The notes beneath the pieces were generated by a model. It saw nothing but the letters and a program-made list of their open reading frames with translations. It had not been told where the DNA came from and did not search any database. From contig CAZGRP010000008.1 of assembly GCA_964527995.1 (NCBI GenBank), positions 53,325 through 117,324 of the forward strand: 64,000 nucleotides of DNA, in the 5' to 3' direction. This DNA is from CAZGRP01 sp964527995 (lineage in GTDB: Bacteria > Zhuqueibacterota > Zhuqueibacteria > Oceanimicrobiales > CAZGRP01). Positions within the stretch are counted from its first letter, which is position 1. Every line of letters starts with the position of its first letter. The position numbers were made by a program, and so were the translations under genes. Shown one piece after another: positions 50,602 through 59,117 of this stretch.

Positions 50602-52281
50602 TCAAAAGGTAGCGAATCGAAACCTGCGGCGCAATCGGCCGCGGATCCAGATGGCGACAAGATTCAACAGCACGACAATCAGAATCAACAGCAGGGTTGT
50701 AGCGAAAAGCATGGGCAAAGCGGCTTCGACGTTCGGGGATTGAAACCCGACGTCGTAGATCTGGAACCCAAGGTGCATGAATTTCCGCTCCAGATGAAGA
50801 AATGGAAAGCGTCCGTCGACCGGCAGAGAGGGCGCCAGCTTCACCACGCCCGTGATCATCAACGGAGCCACCTCGCCGGCAGCGCGCGCCATCGCCAGGA
50901 TCACCCCGGTCAGGATTCCGGGTGTGGCGCTGGGGAGGATGATGCGCCACAGGGTTTCGAACTTGGTAGCCGACAATGCCAGAGAACCCTCGCGAACCTC
51001 GGTTGGGACCGCTGACAGGCCCTCTTCCGTCGCCACAATCACGACGGGAACCGTCAGCAGCGCCAGCGTCAGCGACGCCCATAGAATGCCGCCTGTGCCG
51101 AAGGTCGGCGACGGCAGTGCCTCTGGGTAGAAAAGGCGATCGATCGATCCGCCCACGACGTAGACGAAGAAGCCGAGGCCGAACACTCCATATACGATCG
51201 ATGGCACGCCGGCGAGGTTGTTGACAGCAATTCGGACCAGGCGCACCAGAATGCCCGGGCGCGCGTACTCGCGCAAATAGACCGCGGCAATCACACCGAG
51301 CGGCACGACGACGAGCGTCATGATGAACACCATCATCACGGTGCCGAAGATTGCCGGGAAGATCCCTCCTTCAGTGTTCGATTCCCTCGGCTCGTCGCTC
51401 AGGAACTCCCAGAGTTTGGAGAGGTAGAGCTGCGCCTTGCCGGCTGGCCCCATGCGGTTGGGTCGATAGGCTCGCAAGATCTTCGCCACCGGGATCTGCT
51501 TGGTACGACCATCGGCCGTCGTGAAGATGGCGGTAACCCGGCTTGCCTTTCCGGAGATCGCTTTCAGTTCGGCCTGCTTCCGCTGGTAGCGGCTTTGCTG
51601 TTGAGCGATCTTCTGCCGCAGCGCGCGCAGCTCTTCCTGCACCCTGGTCTGCGTGGTGTCCTGGCGGAGCTCAATCCTCCGCATCTTCAACCGCGCGTGC
51701 TCGATCTCGTAGTTGATGTCGCCGATGTCACCTTTCTCGATCCCGCGCATGCGGCGGTACAAAGCCGCTGCGTCTGCAATGTAGCGCTGCAGCTCCTGCC
51801 ATCGATCCTGGCCCGCGCCAATGGCGCGCCCATCCACCTCAATCTCCCGAAGGTATCCGTAGAAGTTGCCCCATTCTCGGCGCTCCAGGGCGACCGCCTC
51901 GGCAGGGTGGCGACGGTCTGCGATCGCCTCTTCATCGACCCAGCGGAAGTCCAGGCCATAGAGGTCGCGGTTGCCGATCTTGATGCGCAGGCGGTGCTTC
52001 AATGGTGCGGTTGGATCGCCGGGGTTGGGAATCGCCTCGCGCTGCCAAACCTCACCCAACAGCCTGCTACCGTCGGCCAGAGTGAGTTCGACGAGTCGAT
52101 GCGGCCAGAACAATCCCAGCCCTTTGGACAGAATCAACAGCAGCAGGCCACCGACCATGAGCAGGCTGACTGCGGTGGCACCAGCCGTCATCCAGACGAA
52201 TGGCTCGCCGCTGCTCCACAAACTGCGCCTCTTCTTGCTCCCGGCGGTAGGCCGGGACCGCGGGTTATCGTGCGCGTTCAC
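50602..52281 (-). CDS. pstA: Phosphate ABC transporter permease PstA with large insertion
   Basis: 559 residues, against ~300 in E. coli. After the first membrane helix (~31-55) there is a ~250-residue soluble insertion with a long coiled coil (RALRQKIAQQQSRYQRKQAE) that should lie in the periplasm. The permease core starts at IFGTVMMVFIMTLVVVPLGV and includes EGLSAVPTEVREGSLALSAT, the EAA-type loop that contacts PstB. Enlarged PstA proteins are known in pseudomonads and others. Between pstC and pstB in a classical order. Confidence 0.93.
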   Translation of the reverse strand: MNAHDNPRSRPTAGSKKRRSLWSSGEPFVWMTAGATAVSLLMVGGLLLLILSKGLGLFWPHRLVELTLADGSRLLGEVWQREAIPNPGDPTAPLKHRLRIKIGNRDLYGLDFRWVDEEAIADRRHPAEAVALERREWGNFYGYLREIEVDGRAIGAGQDRWQELQRYIADAAALYRRMRGIEKGDIGDINYEIEHARLKMRRIELRQDTTQTRVQEELRALRQKIAQQQSRYQRKQAELKAISGKASRVTAIFTTADGRTKQIPVAKILRAYRPNRMGPAGKAQLYLSKLWEFLSDEPRESNTEGGIFPAIFGTVMMVFIMTLVVVPLGVIAAVYLREYARPGILVRLVRIAVNNLAGVPSIVYGVFGLGFFVYVVGGSIDRLFYPEALPSPTFGTGGILWASLTLALLTVPVVIVATEEGLSAVPTEVREGSLALSATKFETLWRIILPSATPGILTGVILAMARAAGEVAPLMITGVVKLAPSLPVDGRFPFLHLERKFMHLGFQIYDVGFQSPNVEAALPMLFATTLLLILIVVLLNLVAIWIRGRLRRRFRFATF

Positions 52282-54581
52282 AGTTCTCCGTATCGTTTTC
52301 GCATCCTCTGGCCGATGATCTCGGCGGCGGTGTTCACCACAAACGTCATCGCAAAGAGCAGTAGAGCCGACAGAAACAGGGTGCGGTAGAGGGTGCCGCC
52401 GACCGGCGCCTCGGGAATCTCCACAGCAATGTTGGCTGAAAGTGTGCGGAAGCCGTTGAACAGATTCCAGTCCATGATTGGGGTGTTGCCTGTCGCCATC
52501 AGCACAATCATCGTCTCCCCCACGGCACGGCCGAACCCGATCATGATGGCCGAGAAGATGCCGGCCGCGGCGGTGGGCAACACCACCCGGACGGCGGTCT
52601 GCCAGCGCGTCGCCCCCAGAGCAAGGGAGCCGGCCACCAGATGTTGCGGCACATTAGACAGCGCATCCTCGGTGATGGTGTAGATGATGGGGATCACGGC
52701 GAACCCCATTGCGAAGCCCACCACCACAGCGTTGCGCGGGTCATAGCGCCAACCCAATGTGTTGAACAACCAGCTTTTGAAATCCCCACCAAACAGCCAC
52801 ATCGAGATGGCAGTGTTGAAATGCAGAGCCACAGCCACGACAAGGACGAAAAGCGGCACCAGCACCCACATCTCGAGGCCGGAGTCGCTGCGGCCGCGAA
52901 CCGGTTGTGGCAATTTTCGCCACAGCGCTGAGACTGCCAGCACCACAAGCGGCAAAGCCAGCATCGCAGAGATCAGCCCGGGAAACGCGTGCGCAACCAG
53001 CGGCGCCAGCCACAGTCCGCCAAGAAACCCGAGCACCACGCTGGGCAATGCCGCCATGATCTCGATGATGGGCTTGATCCGATTTCGCCACCTTGCATGC
53101 ATGAATTGCGAAGTGTACAGAGCCGCCAGAATCGCCAGGGGCACGGCGATGATGAGGGAGTAGAAGGTCCCTTTCAGCGTACCCACGATCAGCGGAATCA
53201 TGCTCAGCTTGGGCTCGAAATCGTCGGTGCCGCCGGTCGACTGCCAGACGTACGCCGGGCGATCATAGCCTTCGTACCAGACCTTGCCGAAGAAGGCTTT
53301 CCAACTGGCCTCTGGGTGCGGATTGTCCACCGACCAGTGAAACAGCCGGCCGCCGGCATCCACGGCCAGAAAGCCGTTGGCCTTCGGTGCGAAGGCCAGC
53401 AGGCGAACCGGCTCCGACGAGACGCTCACCCGACGGATTGTCCTCTCGGTCGTGGAGTACTGAAGAAACACGAGTCCAGAAGCATCTGCGCTGAGGAGAC
53501 CGCGATTCCGGTTCGAAGCCGCGACCGCTGTGATCGGCCCACCGTGAGAGTCGAGTGGGTGCACGCGGCGCAGCCGCCAGCCGGTGGGTGCGGTTTCATC
53601 GCGCACATTGAACCAGACGCTCACCCCGCCTCCGGCATCACCGATTGCCAAAGAGCGACCCCCGATCAGGAATTTCAAGGCCGTGATGGCTGCACCACGG
53701 GTGGAGGCGGCCTGGATCACTGCGACTCGCTCCGGACGCTCTGGATCGCTCAGGTCGAACTGCAACAGCCGGCCGTCATCCGTGCCGACGTAGAGAGCCT
53801 CCTGCGAGGGATCGAGGGCCAGGGATGTTGGCCGGCCCACGATCTGCGCCGACAGGTCGTGGGAACGAGCCGTGCGCTCTTCGGGGCCGAAAAGAGACGT
53901 CGTCACGGCTTCCTGCATCATGACCAGGCGGCCATCGGCCGTATAGCCCACCGCCGTCGAGCCGCTCTCGTCGTCGCCAGCGAACGCGAACAGAACGATA
54001 GGTCGGCCCGCCGGGTCCACTACGTGACGGCCGGCTTCATGAACTTCGGGATGAATTTCGCGCCCCCTGTCCGTGAACACCGAACGGAATGTGATCCGCA
54101 GCTCGATAGCACGGCCGTCGCTGGTCGCCAGGGCCAGCCGGTCGAGGCGGAGGGACTGCCAGACAGCAGTCACTGTGACGGCACTGGCGGATTCGAGCGT
54201 ATCCACCCGCACGATCGTTCCGTCTTCCAAGGAGAAGAACTCGACCCTGCCGTCCGGCCACACCGAATAGCCCACCTCCTGGTGCTCGTCCAGGCCGACT
54301 GCCAGCGGCGCCTCCGCGCCTTTCCGCAAGGCGAAGCTGGTCAAACGCTCGACCCGGGCTCCTCGCCAGAGAGGAACCACCTCGTTCAGCAGGAACAGCA
54401 GGATCCCGAGAATGCTCAGGATGATGAGGCCACCGCCCAGTCGCACCACCCATCCTGCGACCCGGTCGGTCATCTTGCGCCGCGTCAGAGCAGCTGCGCC
54501 GTCCCGCTTCGACGCGGGCAGCCCACCCCGCATCACGGCGCGGCTCGGTCGTCCTACTCCAATCTCCTCTACCTCACCCAT
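52278..54581 (-). CDS. pstC: Phosphate ABC transporter permease PstC with beta-propeller-like periplasmic domain
   Basis: 767 residues, more than twice E. coli PstC. The first helix (WVVRLGGGLIILSILGILLF) is followed by ~370 residues with repeated strand patterns resembling WD/propeller blades (ALDPSQEALYVGTDDGRLLQ, RSLAIGDAGGGVSVWFNVRD, NRGLLSADASGLVFLQYSTT). The permease core then runs from GTLKGTFYSLIIAVPLAILA to the end, with the EAA loop TEDALSNVPQHLVAGSLALG. The start is uncertain: ATG 54581, a TTG at 54590 and ATG 54473 are all in frame without strong ribosome sites. The stop overlaps pstA by 4 bp. Confidence 0.9.
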   Translation of the reverse strand: MGEVEEIGVGRPSRAVMRGGLPASKRDGAAALTRRKMTDRVAGWVVRLGGGLIILSILGILLFLLNEVVPLWRGARVERLTSFALRKGAEAPLAVGLDEHQEVGYSVWPDGRVEFFSLEDGTIVRVDTLESASAVTVTAVWQSLRLDRLALATSDGRAIELRITFRSVFTDRGREIHPEVHEAGRHVVDPAGRPIVLFAFAGDDESGSTAVGYTADGRLVMMQEAVTTSLFGPEERTARSHDLSAQIVGRPTSLALDPSQEALYVGTDDGRLLQFDLSDPERPERVAVIQAASTRGAAITALKFLIGGRSLAIGDAGGGVSVWFNVRDETAPTGWRLRRVHPLDSHGGPITAVAASNRNRGLLSADASGLVFLQYSTTERTIRRVSVSSEPVRLLAFAPKANGFLAVDAGGRLFHWSVDNPHPEASWKAFFGKVWYEGYDRPAYVWQSTGGTDDFEPKLSMIPLIVGTLKGTFYSLIIAVPLAILAALYTSQFMHARWRNRIKPIIEIMAALPSVVLGFLGGLWLAPLVAHAFPGLISAMLALPLVVLAVSALWRKLPQPVRGRSDSGLEMWVLVPLFVLVVAVALHFNTAISMWLFGGDFKSWLFNTLGWRYDPRNAVVVGFAMGFAVIPIIYTITEDALSNVPQHLVAGSLALGATRWQTAVRVVLPTAAAGIFSAIMIGFGRAVGETMIVLMATGNTPIMDWNLFNGFRTLSANIAVEIPEAPVGGTLYRTLFLSALLLFAMTFVVNTAAEIIGQRMRKRYGEL

Positions 54582-54648
54582 TCCGGCCAACCCATTCGTT
54601 CACAGGCCTCGACCACCCGCACGGCCGCCAGGCCCACCCAACAGACCC

Positions 54649-54669
54649 CGGAATCCGCAATCCGAAATC
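54649..54669. repeat. Three CGnAATC heptads between pstS and pstC
   Basis: Units CGGAATC, CGCAATC, CGAAATC in tandem. The 19 bases at 54652-54670 recur exactly at 63972-63990. Confidence 0.75.
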
Positions 54670-54677
54670 CACGCCCT

Positions 54678-54712
54678 CATTTTGCATTTTGCACTTTGCA
54701 TTTTGCATTTTG
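54678..54712. repeat. Five CATTTTG heptads before the pstS stop
   Basis: CATTTTG repeated five times with a single change (third copy CACTTTG). It is AT-rich in a GC-rich neighbourhood and ends 7 bp from the pstS stop codon. Confidence 0.8.
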
Positions 54713-54718
54713 CACGCA

Positions 54719-55723
54719 TCACTCCGTCCCAGCGGCCTCGAGCTTCGCCAGCTCTTCCTTCACCGCCCTGTAGGGCAGCGGCATGTATCCGTCCTTGATC
54801 ACCACCTGCTGTCCTTCGCGGCTGAGCACAAACTTCAGGAACTCACGCACCAGCGGATCGAGGCGACTCCCGGGCTTCTTGTTGATGTAGAGGTAGAGAA
54901 AGCGTGCCAGCGGGTACTTGCCGCTCATGACGTTCTTCATGTCGGCGGCATGGAATTGCTTTTCTCCCTTGCGGGCCAGTGGCACCGCGCGTACGCCCGA
55001 TGTCCGGTAGCCGATGCCGCTGTAGCCGATGCCATAGCGGTCGGTGGCTACGCTCTGCACCACGGATGCAGAACCCGGCTGCTCCTTCACCGTGTCCTTG
55101 TAGTCGCCTTTGCACAGGGCATGCTCCTTGAAGTACCCGTAGGTACCTGAAGCCGAATTACGCCCGTACAGGCTGATCGGCTGCCGGGCCCAGGGGCCCT
55201 TGAGTCCAAGCTGCCCCCAGGTCGTAATCTCCTCTGGGTAGCCGCAGCGCCGCCCTTTGGAGAAGATGGCATCGATCTGCGGAAGCGTCAGCCCTGCGAT
55301 CGGATTGTCCTTGTTGACATAGACCGCCAGGGCGTCCAGCGAGGTGCGGAAGCGGGTCGGCTTGTAGCCGAAGGCCTTTTCAAAGGCGTCGATCTCGGTC
55401 TGCTTCATTCGCCTCGACATGGGCCCGAATTGTGCCGTACCCGCAATCAATGCCGGCGGAGCCGTGCTCGACCCTTTGCCCTCGATCTGCACCTTGACGT
55501 TGGGGTAGTACTTCCTGAACCGTTCGGCCCACAGCGTCATCAGGTTGTTCATGGTATCGGAACCGATGCTGTTGATCGCTCCCGACACGCCGGAGACAGG
55601 TTTGTACGCCGGTATCTTCGGATCGACCTTGATCTGCTGGGCCTGCACGCCAACCCCACCCAGGGGTCCGAGGAACAAACCCAGCGTGAAGGCGAGCCAT
55701 TTCGAACGAATGTTTCTCAGCAT
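54719..55723 (-). CDS. pstS: Phosphate-binding periplasmic protein
   Basis: 334 residues. A signal peptide (MLRNIRSKWLAFTLGLFLGP ... VQA) precedes the mature protein. Phosphate-site segments are SIGSDTMNNLMTLWAERFRK, IEGKGSSTAPPALIAGTAQF and YGRNSASGTYGYFKEH. It captures phosphate for PstCAB. AGGAGG stands before the ATG at 55723. A Pho-box-like element and -10 box lie at 55796-55828. Confidence 0.95.
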   Translation of the reverse strand: MLRNIRSKWLAFTLGLFLGPLGGVGVQAQQIKVDPKIPAYKPVSGVSGAINSIGSDTMNNLMTLWAERFRKYYPNVKVQIEGKGSSTAPPALIAGTAQFGPMSRRMKQTEIDAFEKAFGYKPTRFRTSLDALAVYVNKDNPIAGLTLPQIDAIFSKGRRCGYPEEITTWGQLGLKGPWARQPISLYGRNSASGTYGYFKEHALCKGDYKDTVKEQPGSASVVQSVATDRYGIGYSGIGYRTSGVRAVPLARKGEKQFHAADMKNVMSGKYPLARFLYLYINKKPGSRLDPLVREFLKFVLSREGQQVVIKDGYMPLPYRAVKEELAKLEAAGTE

Positions 55724-55795
55724 GGTGACTCCTCCTGATAGGTTCTTGCACAGCACAGAGATGGTCCGCATCTGCGGCCCCCAATGTTCTGGTGG

Positions 55796-55828
55796 AATCT
55801 ACAGCCGGATTGTTACAGCCAGGTTACG
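55796..55828 (-). promoter_or_regulatory. Pho-box-like element and -10 box of pstS
   Basis: On the minus strand CGTAACC and TGTAACA repeat with an 11-bp period (55828-55811), as PhoB half-sites do, and TAGATT (55801-55796) follows after 9 bp, where a PhoB-dependent promoter has its -10 box. The half-site CTGTAACA resembles the enterobacterial CTGTCATA. The same layout occurs before the porin gene. Confidence 0.5.
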
Positions 55829-56001
55829 TACAAGACGAAATTGGGTGACAACACAGGATTCCGGAGGCACCTCTACCTGGAGTTCTCGAGGCCGAGCGCC
55901 GCCTGCAATGAGCGGCGGTGGCCCCTTTTCAACCGTGGCGAAGGGACCTCAGGGGCAGATAGGAGGGAGCTGAGTCGCCGAGGATGGAACACTTCAGGAG
56001 G

Positions 56002-56061
56002 AAAAAGACACGGGTGAGCGCAGACCGCCTTGTGCCGGTCGTCCGTGCTCACCCGCGTGTC
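56002..56061 (-). terminator. Intrinsic terminator after the porin gene
   Basis: On the minus strand GACACGCGGGTGAGC pairs with GCTCACCCGTGTC (two-base bulge), the interior pairs further, and TTTTT follows. It starts 7 bp beyond the porin stop. Confidence 0.8.
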
Positions 56062-56067
56062 GGTTCC

Positions 56068-57186
56068 TTAGAAGTTGAAAGTCGTCTGTGCCCGCAGGCG
56101 GAAAACGGTATCAGCGGCGCTGTCCTGTGGTACGCTCAGTTCGCCGTTGAGCTGGAAGCGCGTGTTCTTGCCGAAGGAAAAGCCAGGTCCTGCACGCACA
56201 ACCCACTCCCCGTCGCCAGCCACATCCGTGTTTGGATTGACGAAGGCGATGCCGCCGGCCAGTTCAATGCCGTCCAGACCGCCATACTCTGGTTGGGGCT
56301 CTACCGCCCTCTTGTAGCGAGCCGTCAGATCCAAACCGAAGGATTTCAGAGTGGACAGGCTGCCGTCCGTCTTGACAAAGCCATCCTGCGTTGAGGCGAG
56401 GAAGAGACCGCCTTCAACATCCAATGCTGCGGATCGGCCCGCCGCAAGGGTGGCCACGAAATCCGGGGCAATAACGCTGCGCCACCGATTCTCGTTCGGC
56501 ACGCCATCCAGGTCGAGGTCCGCGCCGTCTCCACCGAGGCGATTGAACGCGGCGGAAAGGCCGACCTGCAGCCGCTTCTGCAGGCGAAGATTGAGCCTGC
56601 CACTGAGCATCTTGCCGTTGTTGACGCCGAGACCGTTTTTCCTGGAACCAGCCGTCTCGCGAACGCCCTCCCCAGCGCCGTTGCTCAAATTCAGGAGGAT
56701 ATCCGCCTTTCCGGTCCGGATCGCAGCCTCTACCCCCACATGGCGAGCCGACAGCAGATTGTCAGCCAGGAATTCGGCTGCGGCGCTGCGCTCGATCAGC
56801 AGCAGGTGCCCGGAAGAGCGCTGGTATTCCTCGCGCCACACCGGCACCTTGAACTGGCCGAACCGCAGAGCAACCTTCCGCCCCAGCCGAATGCGGCCGT
56901 AACCGTCCTTGAGGCGAGGCTTGTTGTCGCGAACCTCGATGTAGAAAACGGCGTCCACGTATGGCGTCACCTGTCCCGCCGCTTTGAACCGACTCCGGCG
57001 CACCCGGAAACCGTCGTTCGTTCTGCTTGAAGTGGAAGGAATATCAAAATCGTGGAGCCACTGGAACTGAAGCCTGCCACTCAGTTTCCATTTCTGGGAC
57101 TTCGAGGCAGCGACTCCCTGAGCCCGTGTCAACTGGGGACTCAACCATAAGACTGCCGCAATCAGCATGGGAACAAATCGCTTCAT
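56068..57186 (-). CDS. Phosphate-selective porin (OprP/OprO-like)
   Basis: 372 residues. Signal peptide MKRFVPMLIAAVLWLSPQLT..RAQ is followed by barrel strands of alternating residues (KLSGRLQFQWLHDF, RVRRSRFKAAGQVTPYVDAV, KVALRFGQFKVPVWREEYQR). The protein ends RLRAQTTFNF, with the terminal Phe required for outer-membrane insertion. The FGQFKVPVWREEY block is characteristic of porin O/P. GGGAGAAAGC precedes the ATG. Its place before pst genes supports phosphate uptake; arginine-rich strands fit an anion channel. Confidence 0.88.
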   Translation of the reverse strand: MKRFVPMLIAAVLWLSPQLTRAQGVAASKSQKWKLSGRLQFQWLHDFDIPSTSSRTNDGFRVRRSRFKAAGQVTPYVDAVFYIEVRDNKPRLKDGYGRIRLGRKVALRFGQFKVPVWREEYQRSSGHLLLIERSAAAEFLADNLLSARHVGVEAAIRTGKADILLNLSNGAGEGVRETAGSRKNGLGVNNGKMLSGRLNLRLQKRLQVGLSAAFNRLGGDGADLDLDGVPNENRWRSVIAPDFVATLAAGRSAALDVEGGLFLASTQDGFVKTDGSLSTLKSFGLDLTARYKRAVEPQPEYGGLDGIELAGGIAFVNPNTDVAGDGEWVVRAGPGFSFGKNTRFQLNGELSVPQDSAADTVFRLRAQTTFNF

Positions 57187-57525
57187 GCTTTCTCCCTTTC
57201 CGTTTGTGAACATCGTGCATAACTGAATCCTTCTTGATCCACTCAGCGGTCTGCCGCGGCCGGCGCCATTGCAGGGCCGTTGGCGCTCGCTGGTCGCTGG
57301 CGGATGGTGGTGATTCCTTGCCGGCAGGAGAGCGCCGGAATCTGGACAAGACCACCCTCGGTTGCCTGTGCAAGAGGGTACGATCTTTCTGTTACAGTTT
57401 CGTTGAGACGAAGCAACTTTTCGTTGACAAGTTGAAGGGCGGATGGGATGGCAGGCCCGTCGAGCTGCAGACCGAGTCGCCTGCCGCGACGATTCCACCA
57501 TCGCGAGTCGTATGGTGGCCTGGCA
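57187..57525. other. 339-bp gap between the HAD/GDPD-like gene and the porin gene
   Basis: It contains the Pho-box-like promoter element of the porin at 57375-57407. An open minus-strand frame through it has no plausible start. Nothing else is evident. Confidence 0.5.
57375..57407 (-). promoter_or_regulatory. Pho-box-like element and -10 box of the porin gene
   Basis: On the minus strand CTCAACG and TGTAACA occur 11 bp apart (57407-57390), then TACCCT (57380-57375) after 9 bp, the same geometry and the same CTGTAACA half-site as before pstS. The -10 box is weak, as expected if an activator is needed. Confidence 0.4.
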
Positions 57526-59031
57526 TCAGTCGTGCGATTCGTGCTGGCCGCCGGAGTCAGGACCGTTCCGTTTGATGACGTATTCGTAGCGGCTGTGATT
57601 CTGTCCCGCGCCCCGGCCATAGTAGTGCCACTTCGGGAAGTTGAAGTCCGAGGTGATGGACCTCGGGAGAAGAAGGACCGCTTTGAGGAAGGATTCAAGA
57701 TCGGGAAGATTGTAGATGTTGGCTTCGTAGCCCCAGGCGTCCAGCCGGTCGAGAAGTTGACGCAAGCCGGGCGTTTTCCAGCTCACCGAAAAGCGATTCA
57801 TGCCCCAGCCTGCCAGGATGTCGAGGAGATCTCGGGCCTTCTCAGGGCAGGCCGACACCAGTGGCGCGAGAAAATCGACCGGGCACTGCAGAACCGCCGC
57901 CGGATAGGCGCTGGCCAATCGCCGAAAACCCGCCTCCCCGAGTGTTTGGATGCTGGCATTGAACCACAGGCGCGTGGCCTCGAACCGTTGATGCTCCAGC
58001 AGGGCCATAACATGGTCGATCACACTGCCGCCCTCTTTCAGATCCAGCTTGACCGATTTACCGGCCTTGCGAATGAATTCGAGGGTGTCTTCGAGCAAAA
58101 GGAATTCTTCGTCCTCTACCACTGGGGTCTCGGCAAAGGAATCGTGTCGCAGCACCAGATCACGGCCGCTCGGGTCGGTGCGCACATCGAATTCGGCCCA
58201 CTGAACGTTGGAGGCCAGGAACTGCCGCAGATTGGCCTCGTCATTGACGCCATGCCAGACAAAATGGATGTGCTGGGGCAGCGCTTTTTCCTGCACCAGT
58301 TCGGTCAGATCATACGACTCGCCGGCGACCGAGCCTGCCGGCAATTCGCTGCGCCTCGATTCACAGATGCTGTCGGCACAGAGGAGGAGGATCTCTCGAT
58401 CGGGGTCGACTTTGGCCACGGCTTCGAGGTTTTCTGGGTCATGATCCACGAACGCAAAGATGCGGTAACCCTGCTCTCGGAAGTGGAGCACGGCTCCCAC
58501 CTTGGCATCCTGGACTTCGGTATCCCAGCCGTAGGGGTTCATGCGCAAAAACTCATCCTCGAAGGCGACTTTGAATTCGCGGCCGATGCCGTTCAGCGTC
58601 CGCAAGGTGTCTTCGCGAATCGATTCGGGTTTGCCGGTATTCAGTCCGACATAGGTGCGAGGCTGAATCTGAAACCAGCGGATGACTTCCATCACACCCT
58701 GAAAGGGGCGGTGCGACTCAAGCAACACCCCTGAGGACCAGCGCTGCTTCCGATACCAGTCCAGTACGCGTCCCCTCATGTCGGCCGGCATAGCGGTCTC
58801 TGCCAGAAGCAGCTCAACCTGATTCTCGTGGACGTGGATGTCGGAGACACGCAAGTCCGCAAAAAAGCGGGTGCCATGCCGCCGGTCGAAGGATTGCAGG
58901 ATGCGAAGGACGATGTTGCGGGTATCCAGGATGGTGCCATCCACATCGAACAGGATCATGAGCCGGTCATCGGCGTGCCGCTCCCGGATCTTGTGATAAT
59001 GCAAGGCGAGCTTTTTCATCCAGTTGTTCAT
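57526..59031 (-). CDS. HAD phosphatase fused to a GDPD/menorin-like domain
   Basis: 501 residues, no signal peptide. N-terminal HAD domain (~20-225): motif I ILFDVDGTILDT, motif II GLNTGKPESIR, a Lys at DAKVGAVL and motif IV FAFVDHDPENLEAV. The C-terminal part (~255-480) is a TIM-barrel of the glycerophosphodiesterase superfamily, closest by eye to menorin/FAM151 (HFVWHGVNDEANLRQFL). Its metal residues survive as WAEFDVRTD (ExD) and VLRHDSF (HD), while the Arg of the usual HRG is absent. In a phosphate island this suggests release of phosphate from a phosphodiester in two steps, which is inference. AGGAG precedes the ATG. Confidence 0.78.
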   Translation of the reverse strand: MNNWMKKLALHYHKIRERHADDRLMILFDVDGTILDTRNIVLRILQSFDRRHGTRFFADLRVSDIHVHENQVELLLAETAMPADMRGRVLDWYRKQRWSSGVLLESHRPFQGVMEVIRWFQIQPRTYVGLNTGKPESIREDTLRTLNGIGREFKVAFEDEFLRMNPYGWDTEVQDAKVGAVLHFREQGYRIFAFVDHDPENLEAVAKVDPDREILLLCADSICESRRSELPAGSVAGESYDLTELVQEKALPQHIHFVWHGVNDEANLRQFLASNVQWAEFDVRTDPSGRDLVLRHDSFAETPVVEDEEFLLLEDTLEFIRKAGKSVKLDLKEGGSVIDHVMALLEHQRFEATRLWFNASIQTLGEAGFRRLASAYPAAVLQCPVDFLAPLVSACPEKARDLLDILAGWGMNRFSVSWKTPGLRQLLDRLDAWGYEANIYNLPDLESFLKAVLLLPRSITSDFNFPKWHYYGRGAGQNHSRYEYVIKRNGPDSGGQHESHD

Positions 59032-59117
59032 TCCGGCACTCCTGAGGTTTCCGTGCTGCTTTTCTGGCCTTTCCGGCTGCCGCCGGCGACTGCGAAACGC
59101 CGACGGCGAGACGGCGT

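Larger units (their letters stand above)
55724..56067. other. 344-bp gap between the porin gene and pstS
   Basis: It contains the porin terminator (56002-56061) and the pstS regulatory region (55796-55828). I see no gene between them. Confidence 0.6.

Noticed and set aside
50585..51082. N-terminal extension of pstB into pstA
   Set aside because: The sequence reads as a shadow of pstA and a good ribosome site precedes the TTG at 50584.
57243..57525. Minus-strand frame upstream of the porin gene
   Set aside because: It looks somewhat protein-like, but has no start codon after the HAD gene stop and it crosses the presumed porin promoter.
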